Source: DASUPK01 sp963800285 (GTDB lineage Bacteria > Actinomycetota > Thermoleophilia > Solirubrobacterales > 70-9). Taken from it: a stretch of 64,000 nt of DNA. Within the stretch, counting starts at the first letter, position 1. Every line of letters begins with the position of its first letter. Below the pieces are notes generated by a model. The model worked only from the letters and a program-made list of their open reading frames with translations. It ran no database searches and had not been told where the DNA came from. Below are positions 63,062-64,000 of this stretch, in pieces. The DNA lies in contig CAWDAL010000009.1 in NCBI GenBank assembly GCA_963800285.1, positions 1 to 64,000 on the forward strand, given 5' to 3'. A program made the position numbers and the translations under genes.

Positions 63062-64000
63062 CTAGTTGTGGTTGTGGCGCCGCGCCCGTCCTGCTCGGCG
63101 GCGCTCCGCGCGCAGCATGCGCTTCAGGTCGCGCATGAAGCGGCGCGGATGGGCCAGCGCCTGGTTGCCGCTCTGGTCGCGGTCGCTGCTGTCCTCGGCG
63201 GAGCCGTTCGGGCCCGGCGGCGGCGGCTTTGCGGCCGCACCGTGCCGGTAGCGCCAGAGGATCCCGTCCAGACGCCGCTGCGGGACCTGGTCGAGCGCGT
63301 TCAGCGGCAGCCCGGCCGAGGCCCGCACGTTCGCCGAGGTGGCCGGGTTTCTCCCGGTCAGGTTCACCGACGGCACGATCGCGTCGTATGGGGCGCCGTT
63401 GCCCGGGGTCGCGGTCATCGCGTTGTAGAGCGGAACCGCGAGGGCCTCGGCGAGGTGAAGCGGCCGAAGCCCGGCGATGATCTCCAGGGTGCGGAGGAGG
63501 GAGAGCTGGTCGTACCGATCGTGGACCACGGCGCCGCTTTGCGTGTAGGGGCTGATCACAAGGCTGGGGATGCGATGGGCGTCGACGTGGTCGGCACCGT
63601 CCTGTGAGTCGTCCTCCGCGACAAGGATCAGCGAGCTGTTCCAGATCGGCGAATGCGAGATGAGGTCGACGATCTGACCCAGCGCCCAGTCGTTGTCGGC
63701 GATGTCGGCGTCGGGCGTGCGCGCGCCCGGCAGCACACCCTGGGTGTGGTCGAGCGGCAGCGAGAGGTAGTTGAAGGCCGGGACAGAGTTGGTCGCGACC
63801 TGGGACTCGAAGCGGCTCCTGAAGCAGTCGAAGCGGGAGTGGGAGCCGGGGGACGCGCCTGGGGGCAGCGAGGAGTCGTAGACGTCGGAGCCCGTCCCGA
63901 AGCTCGAGAAGATCGCAATGTCTGAGTCGTAGCAGCCGCCGACGATCTGGACGTCGGAGCGCGAGATGTCGGCCACCTGGGCGTTCTCGGCCGTCGCTTC
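63062..64000 (-). CDS. Phosphoesterase family protein (phospholipase C/acid phosphatase type), 5' end outside window
   Basis: The C-terminal 312 residues of a secreted-type phosphoesterase (PF04185-like). LILVAEDDSQDGADHVDAHR and PSLVISPYTQSG hold metal-binding Asp/His near the end of the catalytic domain; AVPLYNAM follows. The tail is Pro/Gly-rich and then strongly basic (RRFMRDLKRMLRAERRRAGR). The reading frame is open to the window edge at 64000, so the N-terminus, signal peptide and first metal sites are not visible. Confidence 0.8.
   Translation of the reverse strand, partial: EATAENAQVADISRSDVQIVGGCYDSDIAIFSSFGTGSDVYDSSLPPGASPGSHSRFDCFRSRFESQVATNSVPAFNYLSLPLDHTQGVLPGARTPDADIADNDWALGQIVDLISHSPIWNSSLILVAEDDSQDGADHVDAHRIPSLVISPYTQSGAVVHDRYDQLSLLRTLEIIAGLRPLHLAEALAVPLYNAMTATPGNGAPYDAIVPSVNLTGRNPATSANVRASAGLPLNALDQVPQRRLDGILWRYRHGAAAKPPPPGPNGSAEDSSDRDQSGNQALAHPRRFMRDLKRMLRAERRRAGRARRHNHN

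Overview
The window is very GC-rich, densely coded DNA from an actinobacterium. The gene style (separate nuoC and nuoD in a complete A-N complex I operon, a wax ester synthase/DGAT, deazaflavin-type nitroreductase, many secreted proteins with lysine/arginine-rich tails, tandem GGDEF/EAL/HD-GYP proteins) fits the class Thermoleophilia (Solirubrobacterales-like). That placement is an inference from gene content. Three tRNA genes are visible: Arg(ACG), Ser(GCT) and Ser(TGA).

Left part, 1-6560: a compact metabolic islet. An intact tRNA-Arg gene (6487-6560, minus) and an exact 25-nt copy of part of its 3' half at the left window edge (1-25) flank four genes: a mesaconyl-CoA hydratase-like double MaoC protein (mch), a 2-methylfumaryl-CoA isomerase-like family III CoA transferase (mct), a CitE-type CoA-ester lyase and pyruvate phosphate dikinase. 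Together they read as a route from glyoxylate plus propionyl-CoA through C5 CoA esters to pyruvate and PEP, as in the second cycle of the 3-hydroxypropionate bicycle. An FMN-dependent alpha-hydroxy acid oxidase lies just beyond the tRNA and could supply glyoxylate.

6.6-29 kb: mixed chromosomal genes. Lipid enzymes (PlsC-type acyltransferase, WS/DGAT, thioesterase), an L,D-transpeptidase, two large c-di-GMP proteins, MsrB, a cytochrome c / SerRS / response-regulator operon, an HxlR regulator divergent from a DUF899-VOC pair, and several secreted proteins. Some genes are eroded: an MFS transporter missing its middle, an amino-acid aldolase that seems to lack an internal segment, and a frameshifted beta-propeller remnant.

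29.1-44.2 kb: the full 14-gene NADH:quinone oxidoreductase (nuoA-N) operon on the plus strand, tightly packed with many overlapping start and stop codons; the only real gap (nuoH-nuoI) holds an 11-bp inverted repeat.

44.2-57.6 kb: transporters, a diguanylate cyclase broken by two frameshifts, a double-length ThyX-like protein with split motifs, a plastocyanin with a sortase-type LPMTG tail, a parallel beta-helix surface protein, and an assortment of dehydrogenases and hydrolases, one without its nucleophile.

57.6-64 kb: an eroded, gene-poor stretch. It holds short palindromic repeats in the intergenic spaces, C-terminal fragments of a membrane protein, of a pilin-like protein (a paralogue of the intact gene at 56.9 kb) and probably of an IS110-type transposase, a RusA-like resolvase of lower GC content, and small orphan genes. 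A phosphoesterase gene runs off the right edge.
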